Positions 44,507-52,639 of a stretch of 64,000 nt of DNA are shown here, piece by piece. The position numbers and the translations under genes were made by a program. The number at the start of each line of letters is the position of its first letter. The stretch's first letter is position 1. Source of the DNA: Archangium gephyra (lineage in GTDB: Bacteria; Myxococcota; Myxococcia; Myxococcales; Myxococcaceae); assembly GCA_003243425.1 (NCBI GenBank), contig QFQP01000021.1:67598-131597 (forward strand), in the 5' to 3' direction. The notes below the pieces were generated by a model. That model searched no databases. It saw only the letters and a program-made list of their open reading frames with translations, and was not told where the DNA came from.

Positions 44507-45535
44507 TCAATACACGTCGTATTTCTTCCGCATCGCCTCGTGCTCATCGGCGTCGCGCGACGGCCGCAAGATGCGCTGCGCGTCGTGCAGGTAATAGAGG
44601 TACTCGCTCTGCACCGGCTTCAACGCGGCCGCGAACGAGACCGCGGTGGGCGCACCAATGGGCGTCGGCGGCAGGCCTTTGACGTAGCGGCTGTTGTAGC
44701 GGTCCTTCTGGTCTCTCAACTTCGCCAGGAAGGCGACGCGATCGTTCCACTTCTCGAGCTCGTAGCGGCTGGTGGCGTCGACCCCGAGCGCCCAGCCCTT
44801 GTCGATGCGCTTCCACAGAATCCCCGCGACCAGCGGGCGGTTGGCCGGCGTGGGCTCTTCGCGCTCGAGCATCGACGCCATGGTGACGAGGTCGTGCAGC
44901 GTCTTGGTCTGCGCCTTGATGTCGGCCTCGAACGGCGAGAACACGCGCGCGGTGAAGAGGTCCAGCTGCTTCTGCACCAGCTGCCTGCAGTCGATGCGGC
45001 CCTTCGGCAGTTGATACGTCTCGGGGTACAGGTAGCCCTCGAGCGTTCCCTTCGGCAGCGGGAAGGGCGCGCTGTAGCCCTCGGCTGACGACGCCGCCTT
45101 CAGGTACTCGCCGGGCAGCGCGCGCCCCGCGGCCACCAACGCGTCGTCGGTGTCACGCAGGCGCCAGCCTTCCACCACCACGAAGGGCTCGTCTTCCGCG
45201 AGCGGCGGCTTCTCGAGCGCCGCAGCCAGCTCCATGGGGCTGATGGGCCGCTGAATGCGGAACTTGCCGGCTTTCAGCTTGAGCCCGCCGCGCTTCCACA
45301 CCACGTAGCGGAACACGGTGGTGTCGGGAATGAGGCCGTTGCTCTCGAGCAGCCCGCCGACGCTGCGCGCGTTGGCGCCCTTGGGCACCTCGAACTCCAC
45401 GTCTTCACCCGGCGCACCGGGCGTGAGCGCCAGTGAGTCGAGGCGGAAGACGTAGCCGCCGACACCGATGACGGCGACCAGCAGCAGCACCAACAGGGCG
45501 ATGATTGCGCGCTTCACGGAGCCGGAAGTTTCCAT
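44507..45535 (-). CDS. mltG: Endolytic murein transglycosylase MltG (YceG-like)
   Basis: 342 residues from ATG 45535. N-terminal membrane anchor (A-I-I-A-L-L-V-L-L-L-V-A-V-I-G-V-G-G-Y), then the YceG-like domain: V-P-K-G-A-N-A-R-S-V-G (LysM-like part), L-E-G-Y-L-Y-P-E-T-Y, the catalytic-Glu region M-A-S-M-L-E-R-E-E, and Y-N-S-R-Y-V-K-G-L-P-P-T-P-I. It cuts nascent glycan strands and ends elongation at the inner membrane. All family motifs are present. Divergent to the MaoC-like gene. Confidence 0.93.
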   Translation of the reverse strand: METSGSVKRAIIALLVLLLVAVIGVGGYVFRLDSLALTPGAPGEDVEFEVPKGANARSVGGLLESNGLIPDTTVFRYVVWKRGGLKLKAGKFRIQRPISPMELAAALEKPPLAEDEPFVVVEGWRLRDTDDALVAAGRALPGEYLKAASSAEGYSAPFPLPKGTLEGYLYPETYQLPKGRIDCRQLVQKQLDLFTARVFSPFEADIKAQTKTLHDLVTMASMLEREEPTPANRPLVAGILWKRIDKGWALGVDATSRYELEKWNDRVAFLAKLRDQKDRYNSRYVKGLPPTPIGAPTAVSFAAALKPVQSEYLYYLHDAQRILRPSRDADEHEAMRKKYDVY

Positions 45536-45585
45536 GCCGTTACCCGTTACGCGAGCACGTTGAGCACGTGTATGGCGGCGCTTCG

Positions 45586-46419
45586 ATGCTCTCGTTCGAC
45601 CGCTCGCCGTCGTTGTGGAGTCTGTACCCACGCATTCTCGCCGCGCGAAAGCCGGCGCGGGTTCGTGAAGGCGGCCAGGTTCCACGCCTCGACGGCGTGC
45701 TGCGTGGCGTGCGCATCGACCCGGCGCACCTCGCGAAGTACCGCGACCTGTGCGGCTTTCGTGGCGACGACGTACCGGTGACGTACCCCCACGTGCTGGC
45801 GAGCGGCCTCCACCTCGCGCTGCTGTCGTCGCCCCTGTTCCCGGTGCGCCTGATGGGGCTGGTGCACGTCGCCAACCACATCGCTCAACGCGGCCCGTTG
45901 CCGACCAGCTCGTCAGGTGAGCTGGTGGCGTGGCTCGAAGGGCACCGCGACACCGCGCGCGGCCAGGAGTTCGAGCTCCACACCGAGTGGCGGCAGGGCT
46001 CGGAGGTTCCGTGGCGCGAGACGATGACGTTCCTCTCGCGCGCGCCGAAGCAGGGCGGCAGCAGGGCGGCGCCGGAAAAGGTCGAGCGCCCGGCGGCCGA
46101 CGAGACGTTCTCGTTCGATGCACCGTCGGACATCGGCCGCCGCTACGGCCCGCTCGCCGGCGACGTGAACCCGATTCACCTGTGGAGCGCGACGGCGAAG
46201 TGGTTCGGCTTCAAGCGCGCCATTGCCCACGGCATGTGGAGCCTCGCGCGCTGTGTCTCGCAGCTGCCGGCGGACGGTCCTCGGACGCTCGACGTGCAGT
46301 TCAAGCTGCCGGTGTTCCTGCCCGCGAAACTGGTGATGGAGCGGCGCGACGTCGACTTCGTGTTGCTCGACGAGAACCGTGAGAAGCCGCACCTGACCGG
46401 CCGTTTCAGCCGCGCGTGA
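45586..46419 (+). CDS. MaoC-like hot-dog dehydratase domain protein
   Basis: 277 residues from ATG 45586 (GTG 45568 also possible). Two hot-dog halves: the second carries the hydratase motif G-D-V-N-P-I-H-L followed by F-G-F-K-R-A-I-A-H-G-M-W, the normal R-hydratase pattern (Asp and His catalytic). The first half is diverged. Probably hydrates or dehydrates acyl-CoA or ACP substrates, in fatty-acid or polyketide metabolism. Ends 16 bases before the ccd operator. Confidence 0.85.
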   Translation: MLSFDRSPSLWSLYPRILAARKPARVREGGQVPRLDGVLRGVRIDPAHLAKYRDLCGFRGDDVPVTYPHVLASGLHLALLSSPLFPVRLMGLVHVANHIAQRGPLPTSSSGELVAWLEGHRDTARGQEFELHTEWRQGSEVPWRETMTFLSRAPKQGGSRAAPEKVERPAADETFSFDAPSDIGRRYGPLAGDVNPIHLWSATAKWFGFKRAIAHGMWSLARCVSQLPADGPRTLDVQFKLPVFLPAKLVMERRDVDFVLLDENREKPHLTGRFSRA

Positions 46420-46435
46420 ATCGCCGTATCGTGTT

Positions 46436-46456
46436 CATGCGCATTTGATGCGCATG
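46436..46456. promoter_or_regulatory. Palindromic operator candidate of the ccdAB operon
   Basis: CATGCGCA-TTTGA-TGCGCATG: perfect 8-bp arms (46436-46443 and 46449-46456) around a five-base spacer, ending eight bases before the antitoxin ATG. CcdA-type antitoxins bind such palindromes and repress their own operon. The overlap with the ribosome-binding region suggests transcription starts upstream of or within the repeat. Confidence 0.7.
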
Positions 46457-46464
46457 GAGGCGAG

Positions 46465-46704
46465 ATGAAGCGTTCCGCACTCAAGAAGCCGGTGAACCTC
46501 ACGTTGAGCGTGCCTCTCGTGAAGAAGGCCAGACAGCTCACGGACAACTTGTCGGGTATCGTCGAAGACCTGCTCACGGAGTACGTGAACCGTGAACAAT
46601 CGCGACGCGAAGAAGAGCGGGCGAAGCTCGCCGCTGCCGCGAAGGCGATGTCGGACTTCACGCGAAAGCACGGTTCGCTCGCCGACGAGTTCTCGACGCT
46701 CTGA
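46465..46704 (+). CDS. ccdA: CcdA-type antitoxin
   Basis: 79 residues from ATG 46465, with GGAGGCGAG before. N-terminal ribbon-helix-helix DNA-binding part (K-K-P-V-N-L-T-L-S-V-P-L-V-K-K-A-R) and an acidic, helical C-terminal toxin-binding part (E-D-L-L-T-E-Y-V-N-R-E-Q-S). Fits CcdA length and layout. Neutralises CcdB and represses the operon. The toxin gene follows six bases later. Confidence 0.9.
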   Translation: MKRSALKKPVNLTLSVPLVKKARQLTDNLSGIVEDLLTEYVNREQSRREEERAKLAAAAKAMSDFTRKHGSLADEFSTL

Positions 46705-46710
46705 GGCGCC

Positions 46711-47031
46711 ATGGCTCAGTTCGATGTGCACAGGAATCCGGGCAAGAACCGCGACGCCATGCCCTACGTCGTCGTTCTCCAATCGGCTGCTTATGACGGG
46801 CACGACCGCCGTGTCGTCGCGCCTCTGACCAAGCAGGTCATCGCGGGGAGAGCGCCACACGCACTGCTCACGCCGACGTTCGTCGTCGGCGGCGTGACGG
46901 TGTTCTTGAACCCTTTCGATCTCGTCTCTGTCCCTGTCGGCCAACTCGGGCCGAAAGTGGCGTCGCTCTCCCGTCACGGAGACAAGTTGATCGCTGCGCT
47001 CGATCAGCTCTTCACCCGCGTCTGGGGTTGA
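46711..47031 (+). CDS. ccdB: CcdB-type toxin (DNA gyrase poison)
   Basis: 106 residues. Typical CcdB start A-Q-F-D-V-H-R-N-P-G and core L-L-T-P-T-F-V-V-G-G-V. CcdB of the F plasmid poisons gyrase through its last residues Trp-Gly-Ile; here the protein ends in V-W-G, so the terminal Ile is absent. Strength of toxicity is therefore uncertain. Chromosomal ccdAB copies are often partly decayed or act as anti-addiction modules. Its TGA adjoins the convergent lipoprotein gene's stop (TGATCA). Confidence 0.9.
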   Translation: MAQFDVHRNPGKNRDAMPYVVVLQSAAYDGHDRRVVAPLTKQVIAGRAPHALLTPTFVVGGVTVFLNPFDLVSVPVGQLGPKVASLSRHGDKLIAALDQLFTRVWG

Positions 47032-47616
47032 TCAGTCGAGCGTGATCTTCTCGTCTTGATCCGCTTCGGTCAGCACCGGCTGCGGCAACGTGTCGAGCAA
47101 CGGCCGCAGCACGTTGAGCGCGGGCGGCACGTACGGCCCCACCTCGTCACCGAACTCCTGCACGTAGATGTTCGTCACCTCGACGAGCAGCGGGTCCTTC
47201 GAATCGAAGCTGCCGGCGGCGGTGCCATTCCACGCCTCGCGCCCATCACTGCAACGCGACAACGCGCCGAGCACTTCGACCTCGAAGCCGCTGCCCTTCG
47301 TGGTGAGCGCCGGCTTGAGCCACAGCACCCCTTCGATGTTGTCCTCGCCTCCACACACCTCGGCGAGCCCGGGGGACGGATGCGCGACGAGCTCCTTCTT
47401 CACCAGGAAGTCGCGCTTCTGATTCACGTAGCGCCGGGCGATGCGGCCCCACGCCTCGCCGACCTTCTCTTTTCCGTCGGGCAGGGGCGAGACGACGATC
47501 GCCAGCCGCTTCACGACGGCGTTGTCGCCCTGCGACCAGTCGTCGCGAACGCGAGCAGACTTCACGACGGAGCACGATGACGCGAACAGCACGAGGGGAA
47601 TGAGGACTCGCTTCAT
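47032..47616 (-). CDS. MXAN_6521/LA_1737-type lipoprotein
   Basis: 194 residues from ATG 47616. Lipobox A-S-S-C (Cys about 15). The mature protein has R-V-R-D-D-W, K-R-L-A-I-V-V-S-P-L-P-D-G-K and W-G-R-I-A-R-R-Y-V-N-Q-K-R-D-F, which I recognise from a family named after a Myxococcus gene. Function unknown; envelope anchored. Stop shares TGATCA with ccdB. Confidence 0.8.
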   Translation of the reverse strand: MKRVLIPLVLFASSCSVVKSARVRDDWSQGDNAVVKRLAIVVSPLPDGKEKVGEAWGRIARRYVNQKRDFLVKKELVAHPSPGLAEVCGGEDNIEGVLWLKPALTTKGSGFEVEVLGALSRCSDGREAWNGTAAGSFDSKDPLLVEVTNIYVQEFGDEVGPYVPPALNVLRPLLDTLPQPVLTEADQDEKITLD

Positions 47617-47677
47617 GGCGGCCGAATGTATGCCGGTTTCGATTGCGTCGCGGCCACAGCGTAGCGACAACCGCGCG

Positions 47678-49009
47678 ATGCGTTCCCGCCTCGTCACGCG
47701 CCTGCTTGCCGTGTTCATCGCCGCGATGTCGATGCCCTCTCTCGCCAGCGGTTCAGGGCACGGAGACCCCTCGGCGCCGGTCGTGCTCGCGCTGGCGTTG
47801 ATCCTCTTGTCCGCGAAGCTGGGCGGTCACGCCGCGATTCGTTTCAAGCAGCCCGCGGTGCTGGGCGAGCTGCTGGTGGGCGTGTTGCTGGGCAACCTCT
47901 CGCTGGTCGGCTTCACGTCGTTCTCGACCATCGCGACGGATCAATTCGTCGACATGTTCGCGCGCGTGGGCGTCATCATTCTGCTCTTCGAAGTGGGGCT
48001 CGAGAGCACCGTCGGGCAGATGCTCAAGGTGGGCGTCTCTGCGCTGCTGGTGGCGGTCATCGGCGTCACCGTGCCGTTCATCGTCGGCTACTTCGTGACG
48101 CGGGCGTTGATGCCGTCGTCGAGCCTGTACGTGGCGCTCTTCATCGGCGCCACGCTCACCGCGACGTCCGTCGGCATCACCGCGCGCGTGCTCAAAGACC
48201 TCGAGAAGAGTCAGCTGGCGGAGTCACGAATCATCCTCGGCGCGGCGGTCATCGACGACGTGCTCGGGCTCGTCATTCTCGCGGTGGTCACCGGCATCAT
48301 CGGCGCGGCAGACCGCGGCGGCTCGCTCGCGCTCAGTGAGGTCGCGCTCACGCTCGGCAAGGCGGTCGCGTTCCTGGTGCTCTCGCTGGTCATCGGCATC
48401 TGGTTGTCGCCGCGCATGTTCAAGTTCGCGTCGCGCCTGCGCGCGAGCATGGTGCTGCTCGCCTTCTCGTTGGCCTTCTGTTTCGGCCTCGCGTGGCTGG
48501 CCGACTTCATCGGGCTGGCGCCCATCGTCGGTGCCTTCGCAGCCGGCCTCATTCTCGAAGACGTGCACTACGAGGAGCTGAAGACGAAGGAGGACCACAC
48601 GCTCGAGCAGCTGATTCACCCGCTCTCGAATTTCCTGGTGCCGATCTTCTTCGTGCTCATGGGCATGCGCACCGACCTGAAGTCGTTCGCCGCGCCCGGT
48701 GTGTTGTCGCTGGCGGCGGCGCTCACCGTCGTCGCCATCGCAGGCAAGCTGCTCGCGGGGCTGGGCGCGCTGGGAAAGAACCTCGATCGCCTGAGCATCG
48801 GCATCGGCATGGTGCCGCGCGGTGAGGTCGGGCTCATCTTCGCCAGCATCGGCGCGCAGCTGACGGTGCTGGGTGAACGTGTCGTCGACGAGAAGGTCTT
48901 CTCGGCCGTGGTGGTGATGGTCATCGTCACCACCATGGTCACGCCGCCGGTGCTCAAGTGGTCGCTCAACCGCAGAGCTCGAGGAACCTCTTCTTCTGAG
49001 ACGGCGTGA
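47678..49009 (+). CDS. Cation/proton antiporter (CPA2, KefB/NapA-like)
   Basis: 443 residues from ATG 47678. An N-terminal signal-like segment, then about 12-13 membrane helices; recognisable G-E-L-L-V-G-V-L-L-G-N-L, L-L-F-E-V-G-L-E-S-T, the ion-site T-A-T-S-V-G-I-T-A-R-V-L, I-D-D-V-L-G-L-V, and P-I-V-G-A-F-A-A-G-L-I-L. The paired acidic residues typical of electrogenic exchangers are seen only as a single D-D in I-D-D-V. No regulatory C-terminal nucleotide-binding domain. Moves Na+ or K+ against protons. Its last 44 bases overlap the convergent TIGR02996 gene. Confidence 0.9.
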   Translation: MRSRLVTRLLAVFIAAMSMPSLASGSGHGDPSAPVVLALALILLSAKLGGHAAIRFKQPAVLGELLVGVLLGNLSLVGFTSFSTIATDQFVDMFARVGVIILLFEVGLESTVGQMLKVGVSALLVAVIGVTVPFIVGYFVTRALMPSSSLYVALFIGATLTATSVGITARVLKDLEKSQLAESRIILGAAVIDDVLGLVILAVVTGIIGAADRGGSLALSEVALTLGKAVAFLVLSLVIGIWLSPRMFKFASRLRASMVLLAFSLAFCFGLAWLADFIGLAPIVGAFAAGLILEDVHYEELKTKEDHTLEQLIHPLSNFLVPIFFVLMGMRTDLKSFAAPGVLSLAAALTVVAIAGKLLAGLGALGKNLDRLSIGIGMVPRGEVGLIFASIGAQLTVLGERVVDEKVFSAVVVMVIVTTMVTPPVLKWSLNRRARGTSSSETA

Positions 49010-50522
49010 ACGTCACGTGCGAGACCACGCCGCGTCGGTGTTCGGGCGCCAGCGAGGCCAGCGGCGCGAAGAGGAACACGTCGAGCGCCAGCGCGTCGGG
49101 AACGTCGTCACAGGCGATGCGCGCCAGGCGGCCGTTTTCGAAGTGAAACTGCACGCGGCGCCTGCCGTCTTCTGACTCGCGCCAATACGCGGGCCGCACG
49201 TCGAGCCTCGCCACCCGCGCGGCGAGTGGAAACCACGCGGCAGGTGCCGACGTCTGTACGTCGAGGTGCGTGAGGCGCGGTGGCACCGCGTCGCGAGGCA
49301 ACGGCGTGCGCCAGTTCTCGACGAGGCGGAGCGTGGTGGCGTTCGGCGCGAGCGCCAGCACCTCGAGCGCACGCCTGGCTTCACCACGAATTCCGAGCGT
49401 GGTGAGGCGGTCGCGAAGTGCCGCCGGGGCGAGCGCCAGGTGCTCGGGCGTGGCCACCAGCGTGGTGAGCGACTTCAACCTCGGCGAGGTCAGCAGCGGC
49501 TCGACGGGGAGGGACGCGACCACCTCGAGGCTCTCGAGGGTCGCCAGCACCGGGTCGTCGGCGAGCGGCACGTCGGCGGCGCGCTGGAGGTAGAGGAACA
49601 CCTCGCGTGGAACGCCGTCGCGGAACACCGTCGAGCCACGGCGGGCGCCGCGCGCGAGGGACCGCAGCCACTGCTTCTCGTGCTTCTTCTGCAACGAGGC
49701 GCCGCTCTTGCCTGCGCGCTGCCGCACGTTGAAGTCGCCGCGCGGGTCGCCGCGCTCGAGCAGCCAGTCGGTGAACACCGCGATGCGCGAAGCGTCGCGC
49801 GGGTCTTCGGCGATGAGCTCGAGGAAGTCGTCTTCGTGCTCGCCACTGACCTTCTTCACCGACGCGGGCGCGTCGTCATCGGCCAGCGCACGCTCGAGCC
49901 AGGTGAGCTGCACGAGCTTCGAACCGAGCGCCGTCACCGTCTTGCGTTGCGCCCGCCCGCCGTGAACGACGAGCAGCAGGGCCGCCACGGTGAAGTAGGC
50001 GTTGGCCGCGTCGAACTTCACCGGGGGGCGCTCGAGCAACGTGGCCGCCGCCTGGGCGATGCGCGCGTCACGGGCGACGTCGATGAGCTCGGCGGCCTTC
50101 CTGGTGATCTGCGTGCCGGGGCCGTCGCCGAGCACCGCGAGCCGCGCGTCGAGATCTCCCGGCGTGGTCTTCGACGGGCGCGCCAGGGTCTTCAGCAACG
50201 CGTCGACGACCTGCGCACGCCACGGCGCGAGGCGCTCGGGCACCGGCACCTCGCGCCTCAGCGCCTTCGCGCCGTGGAGCACCACGAGGCCCACGGCGAC
50301 GGCAGCCAGCGTGAGGTTCTCGGCCTGCTTCAGCGGGAAGTCGTTGAGGAACGCGGCCGCCGCTTCCCCGATGGCCGACGTGGCCGGAAAGTGGGTGAGC
50401 GCCAGCAGTCGCTGCTCGAGCTTCGGAACGCTGGTGTCGCGCAACGACGCGAGGAGTTCCGCCACGTCTTCGGGGCGCTTCGCCTCGGCACGGCTCAACC
50501 ACTCGTCGCGTCTCGCCGCCAT
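48966..50522 (-). CDS. TIGR02996-domain protein
   Basis: 518 residues from ATG 50522 (ATG 50561 would add 13). N-terminal 220 residues are helical repeats rich in Ala/Leu. A TIGR02996 block (about 245-285) is clear: D-D-F-L-E-L-I-A-E-D-P-R-D, F-T-D-W-L-L-E-R-G-D-P-R-G-D-F. The C-terminal 230 residues have irregular leucine-rich-repeat-like lines such as L-K-S-L-T-T-L-V-A-T and A-T-T-L-R-L-V-E-N. TIGR02996 is found in myxobacteria and planctomycetes beside repeat domains; function unknown. No signal peptide. Confidence 0.8.
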   Translation of the reverse strand: MAARRDEWLSRAEAKRPEDVAELLASLRDTSVPKLEQRLLALTHFPATSAIGEAAAAFLNDFPLKQAENLTLAAVAVGLVVLHGAKALRREVPVPERLAPWRAQVVDALLKTLARPSKTTPGDLDARLAVLGDGPGTQITRKAAELIDVARDARIAQAAATLLERPPVKFDAANAYFTVAALLLVVHGGRAQRKTVTALGSKLVQLTWLERALADDDAPASVKKVSGEHEDDFLELIAEDPRDASRIAVFTDWLLERGDPRGDFNVRQRAGKSGASLQKKHEKQWLRSLARGARRGSTVFRDGVPREVFLYLQRAADVPLADDPVLATLESLEVVASLPVEPLLTSPRLKSLTTLVATPEHLALAPAALRDRLTTLGIRGEARRALEVLALAPNATTLRLVENWRTPLPRDAVPPRLTHLDVQTSAPAAWFPLAARVARLDVRPAYWRESEDGRRRVQFHFENGRLARIACDDVPDALALDVFLFAPLASLAPEHRRGVVSHVTFTPSQKKRFLELCG

Positions 50523-50575
50523 GGGTCGCGCAGCTTCACGAAATCCGAGTGCGCATTCCATTCGTAGCTGCGGCC

Positions 50576-50962
50576 ATGCCCGTGAACGCTGCCGTCGCCC
50601 GCGTGTTTTCAGTGGTGTTGGTGTTCGTCGGCGTTCTGGGTTTCGTGCTCCCGCCGTCGATGGCGATGACGAGCGGCGCGCCGGCGTACAACGTCTTCCA
50701 CCTCGTCTTCGGCGTCATCGGGTTCGTGTGTGCGGCGTCGAACAAGCAGCACCTCGCGCGTGCCTTCAACGTGGGCTTCGGCGTCATCGACCTCCTGCAA
50801 GCGGTCGCGAGCTTCCTGCACCTCTGGCCCGAGCAGCACTTTCGTTGGACCCGCGTCGACGACGTGCTGCACGTGGTCATCGGCGCCGCGCTGCTGACCA
50901 TCGGGCTGTTCGCCGACTCGGCGTCAGCGAAGCTCGCCTCCCCTGAAAGAAAAGCGGGCTGA
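50576..50962 (+). CDS. DUF4383 membrane protein
   Basis: 128 residues from ATG 50576 (an earlier GTG/ATG at 50549 is possible). Four membrane helices (V-F-S-V-V-L-V-F-V-G-V-L-G-F-V-L; Y-N-V-F-H-L-V-F-G-V-I-G-F-V; a third around F-G-V-I-D-L-L-Q-A-V; a fourth D-V-L-H-V-V-I-G-A-A-L-L) with the conserved N-x-x-H and D-x-x-H motifs of DUF4383. Function unknown. Divergent to the TIGR02996 gene. Confidence 0.85.
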   Translation: MPVNAAVARVFSVVLVFVGVLGFVLPPSMAMTSGAPAYNVFHLVFGVIGFVCAASNKQHLARAFNVGFGVIDLLQAVASFLHLWPEQHFRWTRVDDVLHVVIGAALLTIGLFADSASAKLASPERKAG

Positions 50963-50995
50963 GCGACGGGCGTGGTCCCCCGTGGCCGCGCCCCG

Positions 50996-51391
50996 GTGTC
51001 GAAGCGGCATGAAGACCTCCTCGTCATCGTCGTCGCTCTCGCGCTGCCGGCGCTCGCCGCCAGCGGTGGAGGCGGAGGGCACTACGGCCCCACCTGCTCC
51101 GCCGCGAGATGCTCGGGGGGCTGCACGTACCGCTGCGAGCCCGGCCCGTCGCAGATGGCCTGTGGCGCCGCCGGCAACGCGTGCGTGGCGTGCGCGCCGG
51201 GCGAGCTCTGTCAGAGCGGCAGCTGCGTCACCGCGCCTCCGCAAGGCTGCGGCGCGGCGCCGGCGCCTCAGTCCTTCCCGCTGACGCCCCAGCTCTCGAG
51301 CTTGCGGTACAGCGTCTTGCGCTCGATGCCGAGCGTGCGCGCGGCGGCGGTCTTGTTGCCCTGCTGCGCCTCGAGCACGCGGAGGATGTAG
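50996..51391 (+). CDS. Secreted Cys-rich protein, possibly damaged
   Basis: 131 residues if started at GTG 50996, which gives a signal peptide (K-R-H-E-D-L-L-V-I-V-V-A-L-A-L-P-A-L-A-A). The mature part holds many Cys in C-S-G-G-C, Y-R-C-E, N-A-C-V-A-C and S-G-S-C-V contexts, a common myxobacterial pattern. ATG 51009 is one frame off: joining ATGAAGAC to the signal would need a one-base change, so a frameshift is possible. The last 124 bases lie antisense to the NtrC-type gene and encode no recognisable end. Treat the C-terminus with caution. Confidence 0.45.
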   Translation: MSKRHEDLLVIVVALALPALAASGGGGGHYGPTCSAARCSGGCTYRCEPGPSQMACGAAGNACVACAPGELCQSGSCVTAPPQGCGAAPAPQSFPLTPQLSSLRYSVLRSMPSVRAAAVLLPCCASSTRRM

Positions 51392-52632
51392 CGCTTCTCG
51401 AGCTCCTCCAACGTGACCAGCTCGCTGGGGTCGTTCGCGGCGACGACCACGCTCGCAGGCCGGTCTTTCAGGAGCTTCTCGGGCAGATCATCGACGCCGA
51501 TCTCGTCGTAGCGCGTGAGCGCCACCGCGCGCTCCATCACGTTCGAGAGCTCGCGCACGTTGCCCGGCCAGTCCCACGCCAGCAGCCGAGCTGCGGCCGG
51601 CGCCGAGAGCCCCTTGACCGTCTTGCCTGCGCGCGTGGCGAACTCCTTCAGGAAGCGCTGCGCCAGCGGAAGAATGTCGGCGCTGCGTTCACGCAACGGA
51701 GGCAGCGGCACGTGCACCACGTTGATGCGGAAGAAGAGGTCTTCGCGGAACTCGCCCTTCTCGATGCGCGCCTCGAGGTCCCGGTTGGTGGCCGCGATGA
51801 TGCGCACGTCGACCGAATGCTCCGCGCGCGCGCCCAGCGGCCGCACCTTCCGCTCCTGGAGCACCCGCAACAACTTGGGCTGCAGGCCCAGCGGCATGTC
51901 GCCGATTTCGTCCAGCAGCAGGGTGCCGCCGTTGGCTTCGGTGAAGAGGCCGACGCGGTTCTCGCGCGCGTCGGTGAAGGCGCCACGCACGTGCCCGAAG
52001 AGCTCGCTCTCGAGCAGCGTCTCGGGCATCGCCGCGCAGTTCACCGCCACGAAGGGCCCACTGCGGCCGCTGCGCGCGTGAATGGCGCGGGCGAGCACCT
52101 CCTTGCCGGTGCCTGACTCGCCGGTGATGAGCACCGAGCTCTGCGACGACGACACGCGGCTGACGAGGTCGAGCGCGCGCTGCATGGCCTCACTCGCAGC
52201 CACCAGCCCTTCGAAGCGCGAACCCGAGCTCGCCTCCGTTCTCAGCCGCGCGACCTCGCGGCGCAGGTTGCGGTGCTGAATCGCGCGCTCCAGCGCGATG
52301 ACGATGCTGTCGAGCTTCGCGGGCTTCGAAAGAAAGTCGTAGGCGCCGGCGCGAATCGCCGCGACCGCGCTCTCATAACTCCCGAAGCCCGTGAGCACGA
52401 TGAGCGGCGTGTCGGGGTGGCTCTGGGCGACGCGCTCGGCGAACTCGAGGCCACCGAGGCCCGGCATGTTGAGGTCGGTCAGCACCACGTCGACGTCTTC
52501 GGTGTTGAGCTGCGCGAGCGCGACCTCGGCCCGCTGTGCAGTCACCACGCGATAGCCGCGCTGCGCGAGCCCCAGCTCGAGCGTCGAAGTGAGGTTGGCG
52601 TCGTCATCGACGAGAAGAACGCGGCCGCTCAT
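51268..52632 (-). CDS. NtrC-family sigma-54 response regulator
   Basis: 454 residues from ATG 52632. REC with phospho-Asp 53 (V-L-T-D-L-N-M-P), AAA+ with Walker A G-E-S-G-T-G-K-E, sigma-54 loop G-A-F-T-D-A, sensor and arginine-finger motifs, and a Fis-type HTH (K-T-A-A-A-R-T-L-G-I-E-R-K-T-L-Y-R-K-L). Acts on sigma-54 promoters. The kinase gene upstream ends seven bases before its start, so it is the cognate partner. Confidence 0.95.
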   Translation of the reverse strand: MSGRVLLVDDDANLTSTLELGLAQRGYRVVTAQRAEVALAQLNTEDVDVVLTDLNMPGLGGLEFAERVAQSHPDTPLIVLTGFGSYESAVAAIRAGAYDFLSKPAKLDSIVIALERAIQHRNLRREVARLRTEASSGSRFEGLVAASEAMQRALDLVSRVSSSQSSVLITGESGTGKEVLARAIHARSGRSGPFVAVNCAAMPETLLESELFGHVRGAFTDARENRVGLFTEANGGTLLLDEIGDMPLGLQPKLLRVLQERKVRPLGARAEHSVDVRIIAATNRDLEARIEKGEFREDLFFRINVVHVPLPPLRERSADILPLAQRFLKEFATRAGKTVKGLSAPAAARLLAWDWPGNVRELSNVMERAVALTRYDEIGVDDLPEKLLKDRPASVVVAANDPSELVTLEELEKRYILRVLEAQQGNKTAAARTLGIERKTLYRKLESWGVSGKD

Positions 52633-52639
52633 GGAGCTC

